DNA from: Streptomyces sp. NBC_01549
GTDB lineage: Bacteria; Actinomycetota; Actinomycetes; Streptomycetales; Streptomycetaceae
Reading direction: 5' to 3'
Length of the DNA stretch: 64,000 nucleotides
Assembly (NCBI RefSeq): GCF_026339955.1
Contig: NZ_JAPEPW010000001.1
Coordinates: 6,593,001 to 6,657,000 of the forward strand
The notes beneath the pieces are model-generated. The model worked only from the letters and a program-made list of their open reading frames with translations. It did not search any database and was not told the DNA's origin. A program made the position numbers and the translations under genes. Positions within the stretch are counted from its first letter, which is position 1. The number at the start of each line of letters is the position of its first letter. Below, one piece after another: positions 33,489 through 42,818 of the stretch.

Positions 33489-34759
33489 CCGACGCCGGCG
33501 AAGAGATGTACGCGCTGGTGGAGCGGCTGTACCCGCTGTGTCGGAGCATCACCGGTGACGGTGTGCGCGCCACCCTGGAGATCGTCGGCGAGTACGTCCC
33601 GCTGCAGGTGCACGAGGTGCCGACCGGGACGCAGGTGCTCGACTGGACGGTGCCGCAGGAGTGGAACATCCGGGACGCCTACATCGCCGACACGGCCGGC
33701 CACCGGGTCGTCGACTTCGCCGCGTCCAGCCTGCACGTGCTCGGCTACAGCGTTCCGGTGTCGGCGACCATGCCGCTGGCCGAGCTGCGCGGACACCTGC
33801 ACACCCTGCCGGACCACCCGTCCTGGGTCCCGTACCGCACGAGTTACTACAAGCCGGAATGGGGGTTCTGCCTGGCCCAGGAGACCCTGGACGCGCTGCC
33901 GGACGGCGAGTACGAGGTACGCATCGACTCCACGCTCGCGGACGGCCACCTCACCTACGCCGAGCACGTGGTCCCCGGACAGGTAGCCGACGAGGTGATC
34001 GTCTCCTGCCACGTCTGCCACCCGTCGCTGGCCAACGACAACCTGGCCGGCATCGCCGTGGCGACGCTCCTTGCCCGGGCGCTGGCGGAGCAGACGCCGT
34101 ACTACAGCTACCGGTTCCTGTTCGCGCCCGGCACCATCGGGGCGATCACCTGGCTGGCCCGCAACGCGGAGCGGGTGGAACGGGTCAAGCACGGCCTCGT
34201 GCTCGCCTGCGCCGGGGACCCGGGCCAGCTGACGTACAAGCAGAGCAGGCGCGGCGACGCGGAGATCGACCGGGTGCTGCGGCACGTGCTGGCCGCCTCC
34301 GAACGCCCGTACCACGTAACCGAGTTCACGCCGTACGGCTACGACGAGCGGCAGTTCTGCTCGCCCGGGTTCGATCTCGGCGTCGGCTCGCTCACCCGGA
34401 CCCCCTACGCCGGCTACCCCGAGTACCACACCTCGGCGGACAACCTGGACTTCGTCTCCCCGGAGGCGATGGCGGACACGCTCGCCGTCTGCCGCGAGGC
34501 ATTCGCCGTCCTCGACCGCAACCGGCGGTACCTCAACCTCAGCCCCTACGGCGAACCACAGCTGGGCCGACGCGGGTTGTACGACGCGCTCGGCGGACGC
34601 AGCGACACCAAGCAGGCCCAGATGGCCATGCTCTGGGTGCTCAACCTCTCCGACGGCGAGCACAGTCTGCTGGACGTCGCCGAGCGGTCCGGGCTGCCCT
34701 TCGACACCATCGCCGCCGCGGCCGGTGCTCTGCACGGCGCCGGGTTGATCAAGGCATGA
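33485..34759 (+). CDS. DUF4910 protein, M28-like aminopeptidase fold with a C-terminal winged helix
   Basis: The 424-residue protein begins EEMYALVERLYPLCRSITGD, typical of DUF4910. Metal-site-like motifs are SCHVCHPSLANDNLAG and PEYHTSADNLDF, resembling M28 zinc aminopeptidases. The last 80 residues (MLWVLNLSDGEHSLLDVAER) look like a winged helix. No signal peptide is present, so it is probably cytoplasmic. DUF4910 genes recur in capsule and LPS sugar-modification loci; a role in forming or removing an amide on an aminosugar is suggested by analogy. It overlaps both neighbours. Confidence 0.8.
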   Translation: MTDAGEEMYALVERLYPLCRSITGDGVRATLEIVGEYVPLQVHEVPTGTQVLDWTVPQEWNIRDAYIADTAGHRVVDFAASSLHVLGYSVPVSATMPLAELRGHLHTLPDHPSWVPYRTSYYKPEWGFCLAQETLDALPDGEYEVRIDSTLADGHLTYAEHVVPGQVADEVIVSCHVCHPSLANDNLAGIAVATLLARALAEQTPYYSYRFLFAPGTIGAITWLARNAERVERVKHGLVLACAGDPGQLTYKQSRRGDAEIDRVLRHVLAASERPYHVTEFTPYGYDERQFCSPGFDLGVGSLTRTPYAGYPEYHTSADNLDFVSPEAMADTLAVCREAFAVLDRNRRYLNLSPYGEPQLGRRGLYDALGGRSDTKQAQMAMLWVLNLSDGEHSLLDVAERSGLPFDTIAAAAGALHGAGLIKA

Positions 34760-36063
34760 CGCCGATGACCACCGAGGGGGAGAATCCGCAGACAACGGCG
34801 CCACCGGCCGGATCCGCCAGGCGGGCCCTCGTCGGCCGGCTGTCCTGGGGACTGGCCGACCAGGCGGCCTCCAGCGTGAGCAACTTCGCGGTGGGCATCT
34901 ACGTGGCCCGCTCACTGGGGGTGACCGCGTTCGGTGTGTTCAGCCTCGCCTGGGTGACGTACGGCGTGGTGCTCAACGTCTCCCGCGGGCTGGCCACCGA
35001 TCCGCTCGTGGTGCGCTTCAGCGGCGTGCCGGGCGCGTCCTGGCGCGGGGCGGTGGCCCGGTCGACGGGTACCGCGCTCGGCGTCGGTGCCGCCCTCGGC
35101 GCCGCGTGCCTGGTGGCCGGGCTGAGCCTCGGCGGCCGCGTGGGGCCCGCGTTCGCCGCCCTTGCTGTCATGTTGCCGGGGCTGCTGCTCCAGGACGCCT
35201 GGCGGTTCTCGTTCTTCGCCGCCGGCGCCGGGCGGAAAGCGTTCGTCAACGACGTCGTGTGGGGTGTCGCACTCGTCCCGGCCATGGTAGTGGCGGCCCG
35301 TGCGGGCAGTGTGGCCGCTTTCGTGCTCGCCTGGGGCGCGTCCGCCACGGTGGCGGCGGCGTACGGCTACATCCAGTCCGGCATCCGGCCCCGGATGAAC
35401 GAGGCGCGCGGGTGGCTTCGCGAGCAGCGCGATCTCGGGTACCGGTACCTGGTCGAGAACGTCAGCCTCAGTGGCGCGAGCCAACTGCGGGCGTACGGGC
35501 TCGGCGCGATCGTAGGGGTCGGCGCGGTGGGTGCGGTGCGGGGCGCCGAACTCCTGCTCGGCCCGTTCCTCGCGGTGCTCATGGGGCTTTCGCTGGTCAC
35601 CGTCCCGGAGGCGGCACGGGTGCTACGGCAGGCCCCGCACCGGCTCGGCACGTTCTGCCTCTTGCTGGGCGGCGGACAGGCCGCCGGCGCGCTGTTCTGG
35701 GGCGGGGCGCTGCTGCTGATGCCTGGCCGGTTCGGCGAGCTGGTGCTCGGCGGCGTCTGGCACTCCGCCTCGGAGCTCATCGTGCCGATCACCCTCGGCG
35801 TCGCGGGCGCGGGCCTCGGCACCGGCGCGGCGGCCGGGCTGCGCGCGCTCGGCGCGGCTCGGCGCAGCCTGCGCTGCCAGCTGTTCGCCTCCGCCTGCTA
35901 TGTCGGCGGCGGGCTCGGCGGGGCGGCCGCCGCCGGCACGGTCGGCTCGGCCTGGGGCGTCGCCGCCGCGACCATCAGCGGCTCGGCCGTGTGGTGGCTG
36001 CAACTGCGGTCCGCCCTGCGCGAGCGCCACCGCAATCCCCTCCCCGAAGTGAGGACCTCATGA
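34756..36063 (+). CDS. Wzx-like polysaccharide flippase
   Basis: The 435-residue membrane protein has about 12 predicted helices. It starts with a hydrophilic 30-residue tail and then LSWGLADQAASSVSNFAVGI, the usual start of the MATE/Wzx family. It should move the undecaprenyl-linked repeat unit across the membrane for polymerisation. ATG 34756 overlaps the DUF4910 stop. Presence of Wzx and Wzy in one operon points to the Wzx/Wzy-dependent route. Confidence 0.85.
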   Translation: MTPMTTEGENPQTTAPPAGSARRALVGRLSWGLADQAASSVSNFAVGIYVARSLGVTAFGVFSLAWVTYGVVLNVSRGLATDPLVVRFSGVPGASWRGAVARSTGTALGVGAALGAACLVAGLSLGGRVGPAFAALAVMLPGLLLQDAWRFSFFAAGAGRKAFVNDVVWGVALVPAMVVAARAGSVAAFVLAWGASATVAAAYGYIQSGIRPRMNEARGWLREQRDLGYRYLVENVSLSGASQLRAYGLGAIVGVGAVGAVRGAELLLGPFLAVLMGLSLVTVPEAARVLRQAPHRLGTFCLLLGGGQAAGALFWGGALLLMPGRFGELVLGGVWHSASELIVPITLGVAGAGLGTGAAAGLRALGAARRSLRCQLFASACYVGGGLGGAAAAGTVGSAWGVAAATISGSAVWWLQLRSALRERHRNPLPEVRTS

Positions 36064-37007
36064 CCGTCCAACCCAGGCTGAGCATCGGCCTGCCCGTGTA
36101 CAACGGCGAGGAGTACCTGGCCGAGTCGCTCGACGCCCTGCTCGGCCAGACCTACGAGGACTTCGAACTGGTCATCTCCGACAACGCCTCGACCGACGGG
36201 ACCCAGGAGATCTGCCGCAAGTACGCCGCGCGGGACTCGCGCATCCGGTACCTCCGGCTGCCCCGGAACATCGGCGCCACGCCGAACCACAACCATGTGT
36301 TCGCCGAGTCCCGCGGCGAACTGTTCAAGTGGGCCTCGCACGACGACCTTTACGGCCGCGACCTGCTGCGGCGCTGCGTGGAAGCGCTGGACGAGCGGCC
36401 GGAGGTGATCCTCGCGCACACCGACCAGGCGGTCATCGACGGCGACGGCGAGGTGAAGGTGCCCTACGAGTACGGGCTCGCCACCGACTGCCCGCACGCG
36501 CCGGAGCGCTTCCGCAGTCTGCTGTTCGAGCCGGGTGGCGACGACTTCTACGGGGTGATGCGGGCCGACATGCTGCGCCGGGTGAAACCGATGGACAGCT
36601 ACCACCACGCGGACCGCACGTTCGTCGCCGAGATCACCCTGCACGGGCCCTTCCACCAGGTGCCGGAACTGCTGTACTTCCGCCGCGACCACCCCACCCG
36701 CGCCGAGCGGGCCAACCCTTCCAAGCGCTCCCGGTGCGTCAACCTGGACCCGCGCCGGGCAGGCCCGCTGCACCCGACGCCCCGGCTGCTCGCCGAGTAC
36801 ATCTGGGGCTTCGCCTCGGCGATCCGGCGGGCGCCGCTGTCCCCGGCCGACCGGCGCGCGTGCTACCGCCACCTGGCCGCGTGGGTGACCAGCCGGGTCC
36901 GGCCGGGCGCCGGCGAGCGAGTCGAGGACCGCGCCCCGGTCGACCCGGCCCTGCTCACGGTCTCCGTCGACGCCCTCGTCGCCGGCCGTGAGGGGAGGCA
37001 AGCATGA
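36060..37007 (+). CDS. Family 2 glycosyltransferase
   Basis: The 315-residue GT-A enzyme starts LSIGLPVYNGEEYLAESLDA, with ISDNASTDGT for the nucleotide site and FKWASHDDLYG, where the D-D pair is the expected metal-binding motif. It transfers a sugar from an NDP-donor onto the repeat unit. Both ends overlap neighbouring genes by 4 bp. The upstream frame is open far before ATG 36060, but only this start fits the family. Confidence 0.88.
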   Translation: MTVQPRLSIGLPVYNGEEYLAESLDALLGQTYEDFELVISDNASTDGTQEICRKYAARDSRIRYLRLPRNIGATPNHNHVFAESRGELFKWASHDDLYGRDLLRRCVEALDERPEVILAHTDQAVIDGDGEVKVPYEYGLATDCPHAPERFRSLLFEPGGDDFYGVMRADMLRRVKPMDSYHHADRTFVAEITLHGPFHQVPELLYFRRDHPTRAERANPSKRSRCVNLDPRRAGPLHPTPRLLAEYIWGFASAIRRAPLSPADRRACYRHLAAWVTSRVRPGAGERVEDRAPVDPALLTVSVDALVAGREGRQA

Positions 37008-38245
37008 CGGCCGCGGACAGGGCCCCGGTGCGCGTCGGGGTGTTCGGCCTGCTCGGCTCCGGCAACCTCGGCAACGACGGATCACTCGAAGCCGTGCTCG
37101 GGTACCTCCGCGCCGAACACCCAGAGGCGGTCGTGGACGCGCTGTGCGGCGGACCCGAGGCCGTGACGACCCGGTTCGGGATCCCCGCGACGCGGCTGCA
37201 CTGGTACCGCGGGGAGTACCGGACCGCGTCGCGTGTGGGCGCGATCGCGGCGAAGGGGCTGGGCAAACTCGTCGACGTCTTCCGCACCGCCGCCTGGGTG
37301 CGCCGGCACGACGTGGTGATCGTGCCGGGCATGGGCGTCCTGGAGGCGACACTGCCGCTGCGGCCGTGGGGCTTCCCGTACTCGCTGTTCCTGCTCTGCG
37401 CGAGTGGCCGGCTGCTGCGCACCCGGGTGGCGCTGGTCAGCGTCGGCGCCGCGACGATCGGCAATCGGCCGACCCGGGCCCTGGTGCGCTGGTCGGCGCG
37501 GCTGGCCGCGTACCGGTCGTACCGGGACGCGCAGTCCCGCGACGCGATGCGGGCGATGGGCGTGGACACCGCGCGCGACGAGGTCTACCCGGACCTCGCG
37601 TTCGCCCTGCCGACGCCACGGGCGAGCGCGCCCTCGGGCCCGCCGGCCCCGCCGGGCCCGGTCTGCGTCGGCGTCATGGACTTCCACGGCGGCAACGACG
37701 ATCGCGCCCGGGCCGATGAGATATACCGGCGCTACCTCGACGGGACGGTCCGGTTCGTCCGCGCGCTGGTCGAGGAGGGCAGGGCTGTCCGGCTGCTCAC
37801 CGGTGACGAGTGCGACGCGTCGGTGGTCGCCGCGATCCTCGACGCGGTGGACTCGCCGCTGGTCACCGCTGCCGAACCGTCCTCACTGGCCGACCTGATG
37901 AAGGAGATGGCGGCTGCCGACACCGTGGTGGCGATCCGCTACCACAACCTGATCTGCGCGCTGAAGACCGGTACGCCGGTGCTCGCTCTCTGCTACGCGG
38001 CGAAGAGCGACGCGCTCATGGCGGAGATGGGCCTTGGCGCGTTCCGCCACCCGGCGCGCGAGGTCGACGCCGACCGGCTGCTCGAGCAGTTCCGTGCGCT
38101 GGAGAAGCGTTCGGCCGAGCTGCGGCAGACCCTCACCGAGCGGAACCTGGCCGCCGCCCGGCAACTCGAGCACCAGTTCAACTCCTTGACCGCGGCCCTG
38201 TTCCCTGCGGCCGACCACGCCCACACCTTGCGGAAGGCTCCATGA
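37004..38245 (+). CDS. Polysaccharide pyruvyl transferase-family protein
   Basis: The 413-residue protein of the CsaB/WcaK family starts VRVGVFGLLGSGNLGNDGSL and has the C-terminal signature IRYHNLICALKTGTPVLAL. Members add pyruvate ketals to sugars from phosphoenolpyruvate. A pyruvylated, acidic repeat unit is therefore likely, although some members act differently. It overlaps the glycosyltransferase and the epimerase gene at both ends. Confidence 0.82.
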   Translation: MTAADRAPVRVGVFGLLGSGNLGNDGSLEAVLGYLRAEHPEAVVDALCGGPEAVTTRFGIPATRLHWYRGEYRTASRVGAIAAKGLGKLVDVFRTAAWVRRHDVVIVPGMGVLEATLPLRPWGFPYSLFLLCASGRLLRTRVALVSVGAATIGNRPTRALVRWSARLAAYRSYRDAQSRDAMRAMGVDTARDEVYPDLAFALPTPRASAPSGPPAPPGPVCVGVMDFHGGNDDRARADEIYRRYLDGTVRFVRALVEEGRAVRLLTGDECDASVVAAILDAVDSPLVTAAEPSSLADLMKEMAAADTVVAIRYHNLICALKTGTPVLALCYAAKSDALMAEMGLGAFRHPAREVDADRLLEQFRALEKRSAELRQTLTERNLAAARQLEHQFNSLTAALFPAADHAHTLRKAP

Positions 38246-38793
38246 AGGCGACCGAAGTCCCGGAGATCACCGGCGCGTACCTCTTCGAGCCGACGCCGTA
38301 CGCCGACGAACGGGGTTTCTTCTGCCGCACCTTCGACGCCGACGTGGTCCGCTCGGTGGGCATCGACCCGGACGCCTTCGTCCAGGACAGCCTGTCCCGC
38401 TCGGCCGGGGGCGTGCTGCGCGGCCTGCACCTGCGCTCCGGCGCAGGCGAGGCCAAGCTGGTGCGGTGCTCGTACGGGAGGATCTTCGACGTCGTCGTGG
38501 ACCTGCGGCCGGACTCGCCGACGTACCGCAACCGGGCCTTCTTCGAGCTGTCCGGCGAGACGCAGACGACCCTGTACATCCCGGCGGGGTGCGCGCACGG
38601 CTTCCAGGCGCTGACCGAGACCGCCGACACCTCGTACCGGATCGACCGCCCGCACGATCCGGCCGAGGACGTGACGATCGCCTTCGACGACCCCGAGCTC
38701 GCCATCCCCTGGCCGCTGCCGGTCGCATCGATGTCCCAGCGGGACCGGGAGGCGCCGAGCCTCGCCGAGGTCCTTAAGCACCAAGAAGGTTGA
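38242..38793 (+). CDS. RmlC-like NDP-4-keto-sugar 3,5-epimerase
   Basis: The 183-residue cupin has TPYADERGFFCRTFD, FVQDSLSRSAGGVLRGLHLR (where the family reads QdN.S.S..gvLRGLH) and AGCAHGFQALTETADTSYRI. The catalytic His in LRGLH and the Tyr in SYRI region are preserved, but the family form QWRP/Q after GLHLR is replaced by SGAGEAKLV. Acts on a 4-keto-NDP-sugar; CDP-linked substrate is possible given the RfbF-like gene. Overlaps the pyruvyl transferase gene by 4 bp. Confidence 0.83.
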   Translation: MKATEVPEITGAYLFEPTPYADERGFFCRTFDADVVRSVGIDPDAFVQDSLSRSAGGVLRGLHLRSGAGEAKLVRCSYGRIFDVVVDLRPDSPTYRNRAFFELSGETQTTLYIPAGCAHGFQALTETADTSYRIDRPHDPAEDVTIAFDDPELAIPWPLPVASMSQRDREAPSLAEVLKHQEG

Positions 38794-38800
38794 GGTCGGC

Positions 38801-40135
38801 GTGCACACCGAAGACACCGAAGAGTTCCTCCTGCCCCGCTCGCGGCTGGCCAACGAGCGGCTGCACGCCCTGGTCCCCGGGGGCGCGCACACCTACGCCA
38901 AGGGCGACGACCAGTACCCCGAAAACCTGGCCCCGGTCATCAGCCACGGCCGCGGTGCCCACGTGTGGGACATCGACGGCAACCGCTACATTGAGTACGG
39001 CTCCGGCCTGCGGTCGGTCAGCCTCGGCCACGCCCACCCACGCGTGATCGAGGCGGTGCGGCGGGAACTCGACCGCGGCAGCAACTTCGTCCGGCCGTCC
39101 ATCGTGGAGGTCGAGGCCGCGGAACGCTTCCTGGCCACGGTGCCGACCGCCGAGATGGTGAAGTTCGCGAAGAACGGTTCCGACGCCACCACCGCCGCGG
39201 TGCGCCTCGCCCGCGCCGCCACCGGGCGCCCGCGGGTGGCCATCTGCGCCGACCATCCGTTCTTCTCCGTCGACGACTGGTTCATCGGCACCACGCCGAT
39301 GTCCGCCGGTGTTCCGGCGGCGACCAACGAGCTCACCGTGGCGTTCCCTTACGGGGACCTGGCCGCCACGGAGGAGCTGCTCACCCGGTACCAGGACGAG
39401 GTCGCCTGCCTGATCCTCGAACCCGCCACCCACACCGAGCCGCCGCCCGGGTACCTCGCCGGCCTGCGCGAGCAGGCCGACCGGCACGGCTGCGTACTGA
39501 TCTTCGATGAGATGATCACCGGCTTCCGCTGGTCCGAGGCGGGCGCCCAGGGCCTGTACGGCGTCGTCCCCGACCTCTCCACGTTCGGCAAGGCGCTGGG
39601 CAACGGATTCGCCGTCTCCGCGCTGGCCGGCCGCCGCGATCTGATGGAGCTGGGCGGGCTGCGTCACTCCGGCGACCGGGTGTTCCTGCTGTCCACCACG
39701 CACGGTGCGGAAACGCACTCCCTGGCAGCCGCGATGGCCGTGCTCACCACCTACGTCGAAGAGGGCGTCACCGCGCGGCTGCACGCCCTCGGCGAGCGGT
39801 TGGCCGCCGGTGTCCGCGACGCCGCGGCCGGCATGGGCGTCGGCGACCACATCGTCGTCCGGGGCCGGGCCAGCAACCTGGTCTTCGCCACCCTCGACGA
39901 GAACCGGCAGCCGTCGCAGCAGTACCGCACCCTGTTTCTGCGCCGGCTCCTCGCGGGCGGGGTGCTGGCCCCGTCGTTCGTGGTGAGCAGCGCGCTCGGC
40001 GACGCCGACATCGATCACACCGTCGACGTGGTGGCCCAGGCATGTGCGGTGTACCGGAAGGCACTGGACGCCGCTGACCCCACCGCCTGGCTGGCCGGAC
40101 GACCCGTGAAGCCCGTATTCCGCCGCTTGGCGTGA
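38801..40135 (+). CDS. Glutamate-1-semialdehyde aminomutase-type aminotransferase
   Basis: This 444-residue PLP enzyme of class III has PGGAHTYAKGDDQ near its start, the substrate loop KNGSDATTAAVRLARAATGR, FDEMITGFRWSEAG, and STFGKALGNGFAVSA with the PLP Lys. GSA-type enzymes in sugar loci act on keto-sugars or make aminated side chains. It is unlikely to serve tetrapyrrole synthesis here because it is the last gene of the sugar operon. GTG 38801 is 7 bp after the epimerase stop. Confidence 0.85.
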   Translation: MHTEDTEEFLLPRSRLANERLHALVPGGAHTYAKGDDQYPENLAPVISHGRGAHVWDIDGNRYIEYGSGLRSVSLGHAHPRVIEAVRRELDRGSNFVRPSIVEVEAAERFLATVPTAEMVKFAKNGSDATTAAVRLARAATGRPRVAICADHPFFSVDDWFIGTTPMSAGVPAATNELTVAFPYGDLAATEELLTRYQDEVACLILEPATHTEPPPGYLAGLREQADRHGCVLIFDEMITGFRWSEAGAQGLYGVVPDLSTFGKALGNGFAVSALAGRRDLMELGGLRHSGDRVFLLSTTHGAETHSLAAAMAVLTTYVEEGVTARLHALGERLAAGVRDAAAGMGVGDHIVVRGRASNLVFATLDENRQPSQQYRTLFLRRLLAGGVLAPSFVVSSALGDADIDHTVDVVAQACAVYRKALDAADPTAWLAGRPVKPVFRRLA

Positions 40136-40142
40136 CGCGACG

Positions 40143-40826
40143 TCAGCGACGCTCCCGCCGACCGGCCTCGGCCATCCGATCGACCAGCCGGTCAGCCATC
40201 CGGTCGACCAGCCACGCGGTCGCCGGTATCACCGCCAGCGCAGTGCACCAGCCGCCGAGGACGTCGGTCGGATAGTGCGCGCCCAGGGCGACCTGCGCCC
40301 AGCCCATGGCGGCGCCGGCAACCAGCGCCGCGGCGAGCACGAGTGACGTGCCGGCCGTCCTGCCGAGGCCGAGTCGGCCGGTCGCTTGCAGCGCCATCAC
40401 GAGGGCGAGCGCGGTGAGGAAGGCGGTGTGCCCGCTCGGGTAGGACAGGTTCCCGTCGTGGATGGTGCGTCCCACCAGGGACTTGAGCAGCGTCGCCGTC
40501 CCCACGGCCATGCCGACGCCGGCAACGACGAGCACCGCCGCGCGAGGACGCCGAAGCAGCAGGCAGCCCGTCACGGCGGCCACGACCAGCGTCGCCGCTC
40601 CCACGGGCTCCCCCAAGAAGTCCATAGCCAGAGCGACGTACCGCCACGGCGGCCGCAGACTGTCCGCCGTCGGCTGGATGATCCACCTGTCCACCACGCC
40701 GGGCTCGCTGTGGTCGGCGTACAGGACCCCGAGCGCGACGACCACCAGCGCGGCGAGGGCCGCGATCAGCCCGAGCCACGGGCGCAGCGACGGGGGCAGC
40801 ACCGCGGGCGCCGGTCGGCCGGTCAC
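40143..40826 (-). CDS. PAP2-type membrane phosphatase
   Basis: The 227-residue membrane protein has about six hydrophobic helices. The three acid-phosphatase motifs are KSLVGRTIHDG, SYPSGHTAFL and ALGAHYPTDVLGGW. It may dephosphorylate undecaprenyl diphosphate and so recycle the carrier used by the adjacent operon. This is suggested by position only. It lies convergent to the operon with a 7-bp gap. A GTG start at 40826 is used. Confidence 0.85.
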   Translation of the reverse strand: MTGRPAPAVLPPSLRPWLGLIAALAALVVVALGVLYADHSEPGVVDRWIIQPTADSLRPPWRYVALAMDFLGEPVGAATLVVAAVTGCLLLRRPRAAVLVVAGVGMAVGTATLLKSLVGRTIHDGNLSYPSGHTAFLTALALVMALQATGRLGLGRTAGTSLVLAAALVAGAAMGWAQVALGAHYPTDVLGGWCTALAVIPATAWLVDRMADRLVDRMAEAGRRERR

Positions 40827-41238
40827 ACGTTCACCGCGTCCGGTCGACCTGCGGTAGTGACTTTGTTCCGCTGCCGCGCGCCGACATGGCCGGGATCGTT
40901 AGCCTGTACGGGCTGCGCGGCTGGACCGAGCAGGATGATGAACCCGTCAAGCGCGAACTGGGCCGGGCCGACTTCCAGGTGATCCAACCGCGAGCCCCCC
41001 GTCGTGTCCGATTCACCCTCCAGCGACCATAACCGCCCCGCGGACACCCGCTCCTGGCTTGTACGCCTCCGCGGGAGCCTTCAGCACCCTAACCGCAATC
41101 CGGTCGCGGCAAACCGCCGTCGGACAGTCTCGGAGCGTGAGCCGCGCCCTGATTTGTAGCGGATGTTCGCGGACAGTGACTTTGAACCTGAGGTGCCTGG
41201 AGGGGCAAAGTTCCCCTCCAGGCAGCCGACTTGAGGCT
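40827..41238. other. Intergenic region between PAP2 phosphatase and aldehyde dehydrogenase
   Basis: About 410 bp without a convincing gene. It should hold the PAP2 promoter and contains the strong terminator of the aldehyde dehydrogenase gene at 41194-41224. Short open frames here have no recognisable features. Confidence 0.5.
41194..41224 (-). terminator. Strong hairpin terminator of the aldehyde dehydrogenase gene
   Basis: A perfect 12-bp stem (TGCCTGGAGGGG with CCCCTCCAGGCA) closes a 7-nt loop, 15 bp beyond the aldehyde dehydrogenase stop at 41239. Confidence 0.85.
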
Positions 41239-42762
41239 CTAGAAGAAGCCCAGCTTCTTCGGCGAGTACGACACCAGGAGGTTCTTCGTCTGCTGGTAGT
41301 GCTCCAGCATCATCTTGTGCGTCTCGCGGCCGATGCCGGACTGCTTGTAGCCGCCGAACGCCGCGTGCGCGGGGTAGGCGTGGTAGCAGTTCGTCCACAC
41401 TCGGCCCGCCTGGATCGCCCGGCCCGCGCGGTACGCGGTGTTGATGTCGCGTGTCCAGACGCCGGCGCCGAGGCCGTACAGCGTGTCGTTGGCGGTCTTG
41501 ATGGCGTCGTCGAAGTCGTCGAACGACGTGACCGAGACGACCGGGCCGAAAATCTCCTCCTGGAAGATCCGCATCCGGTTGTCGCCCTCGAAGATCGTCG
41601 GCTGGACGTAGTAGCCGCCCTTCAACTCCCCGTCGTGCTCGATACGTTCGCCTCCGGTGAGGATCCTGGCGCCTTCCTGTCGGCCGATGTCCAGGTAGGA
41701 GAGGATCTTCTCCAACTGGTCGTTGGAGGCCTGCGCGCCGATCATCGTGTCGGTGTCGAGCGGGTGGCCCGGCTTGATCAGTTCCGTGCGGGCGACCGCG
41801 GCCTCCATGAACTCGCCGTAGTGGCCCCGCTGGACGAGGGCGCGTGACGGGCAGGTACACACCTCACCCTGGTTGAGCGCGAACATCGTGAAGCCCTCGA
41901 GCGCCTTGTCCCGGAAGTCGTCGTTCTGCGCCCAGACGTCGTCGAAGAAGATGTTCGGGGACTTGCCGCCGAGCTCCAGCGTGACCGGCTTGATGTTCTC
42001 CGAGGCGTACTGCATGATCAGCCGCCCCGTCGTGGTCTCACCCGTGAACGCCACCTTCGCCACCCGCGGGCTGGAGGCGAGCGGCTTGCCCGCCTCCACG
42101 CCGAAGCCGTTGACGATGTTGACGACGCCCGGCGGCAGCAGATCCGCGATCAGGCTCATCCAGTAGTGGATGGACGCCGGGGTCTGCTCGGCGGGCTTGA
42201 TGACGACCGCGTTGCCCGCCGCCAGCGCCGGGGCGAGCTTCCAGACCGCCATCAGGATCGGGAAGTTCCACGGAATGATCTGAGCGACGACCCCGAGCGG
42301 CTCGTGGAAGTGGTATGCGACGGTGTCGTCGTCGACCTCGCCGAGCGAGCCCTCCTGAGCGCGGATCGCCCCCGCGAAGTAGCGGAAGTGGTCGATGGCG
42401 AGCGGGATGTCGGCGGCCAGGGTCTCGCGAACCGGCTTGCCGTTCTCCCAGCTCTCGGCGACCGCCAGCTTCTCCAGGTTCGCCTCCATCCGGTCGGCGA
42501 TCTTGAGCAGGATGTCGCCGCGCGCGGTGACGGAGGTGCGGCCCCAGCCGGGCGCGGCCGCGTGCGCCGCGTCCAGGGCGCGCTCCACGTCCTCGGCGGT
42601 GCCCCGCGCGACCTCCGTGAACGGCTGCCCGTTCACCGGACTCGGGTTCTCGAAGTACTGCCCGCGAGCCGGCGGTACGTACTCGCCGCCGATGAAGTGG
42701 TCGTAACGCGCCTGGTAGGAGACGATCGCGCCCTCGGTGCCGGGCGCCGCGTAACGGGTCAT
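41239..42762 (-). CDS. NAD-dependent aldehyde dehydrogenase
   Basis: The 507-residue class I/II enzyme is of the AldA/ExaC type that oxidises acetaldehyde and similar aldehydes to acids. Key parts are IPWNFPILMAVWKLAPALAA, VTLELGGKSPNIF with the general-base Glu, and NQGEVCTCPSRALV with the catalytic Cys. GYKQSGIGRE is near the C-terminus. A GGGAGG site sits about 9 nt before ATG 42762. The activator gene lies 56 bp upstream on the same strand, which points to regulation by an AcoR-like sensor. Confidence 0.92.
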   Translation of the reverse strand: MTRYAAPGTEGAIVSYQARYDHFIGGEYVPPARGQYFENPSPVNGQPFTEVARGTAEDVERALDAAHAAAPGWGRTSVTARGDILLKIADRMEANLEKLAVAESWENGKPVRETLAADIPLAIDHFRYFAGAIRAQEGSLGEVDDDTVAYHFHEPLGVVAQIIPWNFPILMAVWKLAPALAAGNAVVIKPAEQTPASIHYWMSLIADLLPPGVVNIVNGFGVEAGKPLASSPRVAKVAFTGETTTGRLIMQYASENIKPVTLELGGKSPNIFFDDVWAQNDDFRDKALEGFTMFALNQGEVCTCPSRALVQRGHYGEFMEAAVARTELIKPGHPLDTDTMIGAQASNDQLEKILSYLDIGRQEGARILTGGERIEHDGELKGGYYVQPTIFEGDNRMRIFQEEIFGPVVSVTSFDDFDDAIKTANDTLYGLGAGVWTRDINTAYRAGRAIQAGRVWTNCYHAYPAHAAFGGYKQSGIGRETHKMMLEHYQQTKNLLVSYSPKKLGFF

Positions 42763-42818
42763 GCTGGTCTGCCTCCCGGAGAAGCGCTGCCCGCCGTTGG
42801 GCAGCTCTCGCCGCGAGG

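Noticed and set aside
38801..40135. hemL for tetrapyrrole synthesis
   Set aside because: The protein is of the GSA aminomutase type, but it closes a sugar operon and has no other heme genes nearby.
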